A stretch of DNA of 8,297 bases. It comes from JANXLS01 sp037129555. Lineage in GTDB: Bacteria; Planctomycetota; SZUA-567; H5-PLA8. Positions 7,105-8,297 of the stretch are shown piece by piece. The position numbers were made by a program, and so were the translations under genes. The stretch spans positions 1 through 8,297 of the forward strand of contig JBAXUS010000251.1 of assembly GCA_037129555.1 (NCBI GenBank), written 5' to 3'. How positions within the stretch are numbered: the first letter of the stretch is position 1; every line of letters starts with the position of its first letter. The notes beneath the pieces are model-generated. The model ran no database searches, was not told the origin of the DNA, and worked only from the letters and a program-made list of their open reading frames with translations.

Positions 7105-7628
7105 ATAAACGAGTGGTCGATACCAACGTAGTGCTCATCGCAGACGGGAAAGCGTCCCATGTGAGTGGCGAGTGCAAGGACATTTGTACGCTGCGATTGG
7201 AGTCGATTAAGCGAAATGGGCATGTGATAATCGACGATGGGTGGCTAATTCTCGGGGAATACAAAAACAAATTAGAACCTAATCGCGATAGTTTGCCTGG
7301 TGAAAAATTCGTTAAATGGATACTTCAAAATCTGGCAAATCCGAAATTCGTTACACAAGTTTCAATCACGAAAACAGGTGCGGGAGGCAAGTATTTTAAA
7401 GAATTTCCGGATGACCGCGAATTGGAAACTGAGTTTGATCCAGCCGACCGAAAATTTATCGCAGTGGCCAACGTACATCCGGACAAGCCTACAATTTTAC
7501 AGGCAGCGGATAGTAAATGGCTAGGATGGGAGGAACGGCTTTATGCTCATGGTATCTCGATTGAATTTATTTGCTGCGATGAATTGAAGAGCGTTCGTAA
7601 ACGAAAACTAGCACGGTCTAAAAAATGA
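7101..7628 (+). CDS. PIN-domain nuclease (probable RNase), about 175 aa
   Basis: PIN domains are Mg2+-dependent nucleases, mostly cutting single-stranded RNA or tRNA and leaving 3'-OH and 5'-phosphate ends. The expected acidic set is present: Asp7 in VVDTNV at the N-terminal strand, Glu53 in the ILGEYKNKL helix, Asp116 in FDPADRKFIAVA, and Asp137 in AADSKW. The C-terminal strand ISIEFIC is followed by a strongly basic tail. The length is somewhat above a minimal VapC toxin, with an insertion at about residues 60-110. TTG 7101 is chosen for its ribosome site and TTGA overlap; ATG 7074 would add nine residues before the fold. There is no VapB-like antitoxin gene beside it. The partners are the ATPase before it and the RNA ligase after it, and the ATPase may hold it inactive or recruit it. 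The PIN fold call is good; the RNA target is unknown. Confidence 0.82.
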   Translation: MNKRVVDTNVVLIADGKASHVSGECKDICTLRLESIKRNGHVIIDDGWLILGEYKNKLEPNRDSLPGEKFVKWILQNLANPKFVTQVSITKTGAGGKYFKEFPDDRELETEFDPADRKFIAVANVHPDKPTILQAADSKWLGWEERLYAHGISIEFICCDELKSVRKRKLARSKK

Positions 7629-8297
7629 AAGATCGATTTGATAAATTTCCAACCACTCCTCATTTGCTTTGGCTTGGAAACGGAGCATTGCGGGGGGATA
7701 AAATTTTTTCACCTAATGATGCCGATCTTTTTTTACGCCAACTGGTGACTGTCGAAGAAAAAGTGGACGGTGCCAATCTAGGGATATCCTTCGATCTTGA
7801 TGGAAACTTAGTTGCTCAAAATCGAGGAACTCGCCTGCTTCGTGGCAAGAAAGATCAATTCTCTCTGATATGGGCGTGGTTGGCTTCTATAGAGTCAGAT
7901 TTATTTGACGTCCTTGAAGATCGTTTCATCCTATTTGGGGAATGGTGTTACGCGCGGCACTCCATTCACTATACACGGCTACCGAGCTATTTCCTCGCGT
8001 TTGATATATTTGACAAGCAGTATTTAAAATTTCTGAATGTGTGCCGACGTAATGAGATGTTTTTAAAATTGAATTTAACTGTTGTCCCTCGAGTGACTGA
8101 GGGGTTGTTTAGTCTCCAAATGGTGCCGAAATTAATAGGGCAGTCATTTTTTTATGATGGTCCAATGGAGGGTATTTATCTACGTCAAGACGGACCCGTA
8201 TGGTTGACCCAACGAGCGAAGGTTGTTCGAGCCGAGTTTGCTCAAATGATTGACGAACACTGGACCCAACTTCCGCCCGTTGCAAATTTAATACATT
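7625..8297 (+). CDS. ATP-dependent RNA ligase (RNA_ligase/Rnl2-like family), 3' truncated by the window
   Basis: This enzyme should join 3'-OH and 5'-phosphate RNA ends through an AMP-lysine intermediate. I translated 224 codons, open to the window edge. The nucleotidyltransferase motifs appear in order. Motif I is EEKVDGAN with nucleophile Lys46, and NRG is at 66-68. Motif III is LFGEW (103-107), motif IIIa is FDIFD (126-130), motif IV is EGIYLR (182-187) and motif V is RAKVVR (197-202, Lys199). The catalytic domain is therefore complete, and only a C-terminal tail or accessory domain is missing. It starts with ATG 7625 overlapping the PIN stop as ATGA, with no ribosome site of its own, so translation is probably coupled. 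A DNA ligase is less likely because the N-terminus (KFPTTPHL) and motif spacing resemble the small RNA ligases. It may repair RNA cut by the PIN protein. Confidence 0.88.
   Translation, partial: MKDRFDKFPTTPHLLWLGNGALRGDKIFSPNDADLFLRQLVTVEEKVDGANLGISFDLDGNLVAQNRGTRLLRGKKDQFSLIWAWLASIESDLFDVLEDRFILFGEWCYARHSIHYTRLPSYFLAFDIFDKQYLKFLNVCRRNEMFLKLNLTVVPRVTEGLFSLQMVPKLIGQSFFYDGPMEGIYLRQDGPVWLTQRAKVVRAEFAQMIDEHWTQLPPVANLIH

Noticed and set aside
1..8297. CRISPR arrays, tRNA or rRNA genes, insertion sequences
   Set aside because: I saw no regularly spaced repeats, no cloverleaf or rRNA-like stretches and no transposase motifs on either strand.

Overview
The window looks like chromosome of a Planctomycetes/Verrucomicrobia-type (PVC) bacterium. 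The evidence is a sulfatase lying next to a very long secreted protein that joins a dehydrogenase-like beta-propeller, HEAT repeats and a C-terminal CxxCH cytochrome domain. That architecture is characteristic of PVC genomes (the TIGR02604/TIGR02603 type). Both genes are rich in TTG, GCG and GGG codons. I cannot name a genus.

Layout. 1-1410 (+): a formylglycine-type sulfatase that enters from the left edge and lacks its N-terminus and catalytic cysteine. 1411-1516: a short convergent gap with a CGCGAAT direct and inverted repeat. 1517-1810 (-): a small three-helix membrane protein of unknown function. 1811-2022: a divergent regulatory interval with a 9-bp inverted repeat, a minus-strand -10 box and a plus-strand promoter whose predicted start site falls on the next ATG. 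2023-5619 (+): the 1198-aa exported propeller/HEAT/cytochrome protein. 5620-5688: a 69-nt gap, after which codon use changes visibly. 5689 to the right edge (+): three genes joined by 4-nt stop/start overlaps. They encode an AAA15/DUF3696-type ATPase (5689-7104), a PIN-domain nuclease (7101-7628, probable TTG start) and an RNA ligase of the RNA_ligase/Rnl2-like nucleotidyltransferase family (7625 to the edge, 3' truncated).

How the genes may work together. The left half fits periplasmic breakdown of sulfated polysaccharide: the sulfatase removes sulfate, and the propeller/cytochrome protein probably oxidises a sugar or related substrate and passes electrons to its heme. The right half is a separate, probably mobile, module. 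It combines an ATPase sensor or switch, a ribonuclease and an RNA-sealing enzyme. PIN nucleases leave 3'-OH and 5'-phosphate ends, which are the ends this kind of ligase can join. I infer an RNA damage/repair or anti-phage operon in which cutting and resealing are encoded together. This is the most interesting content of the window. The function is inferred from domains and gene order, and the operon may continue beyond the right edge.
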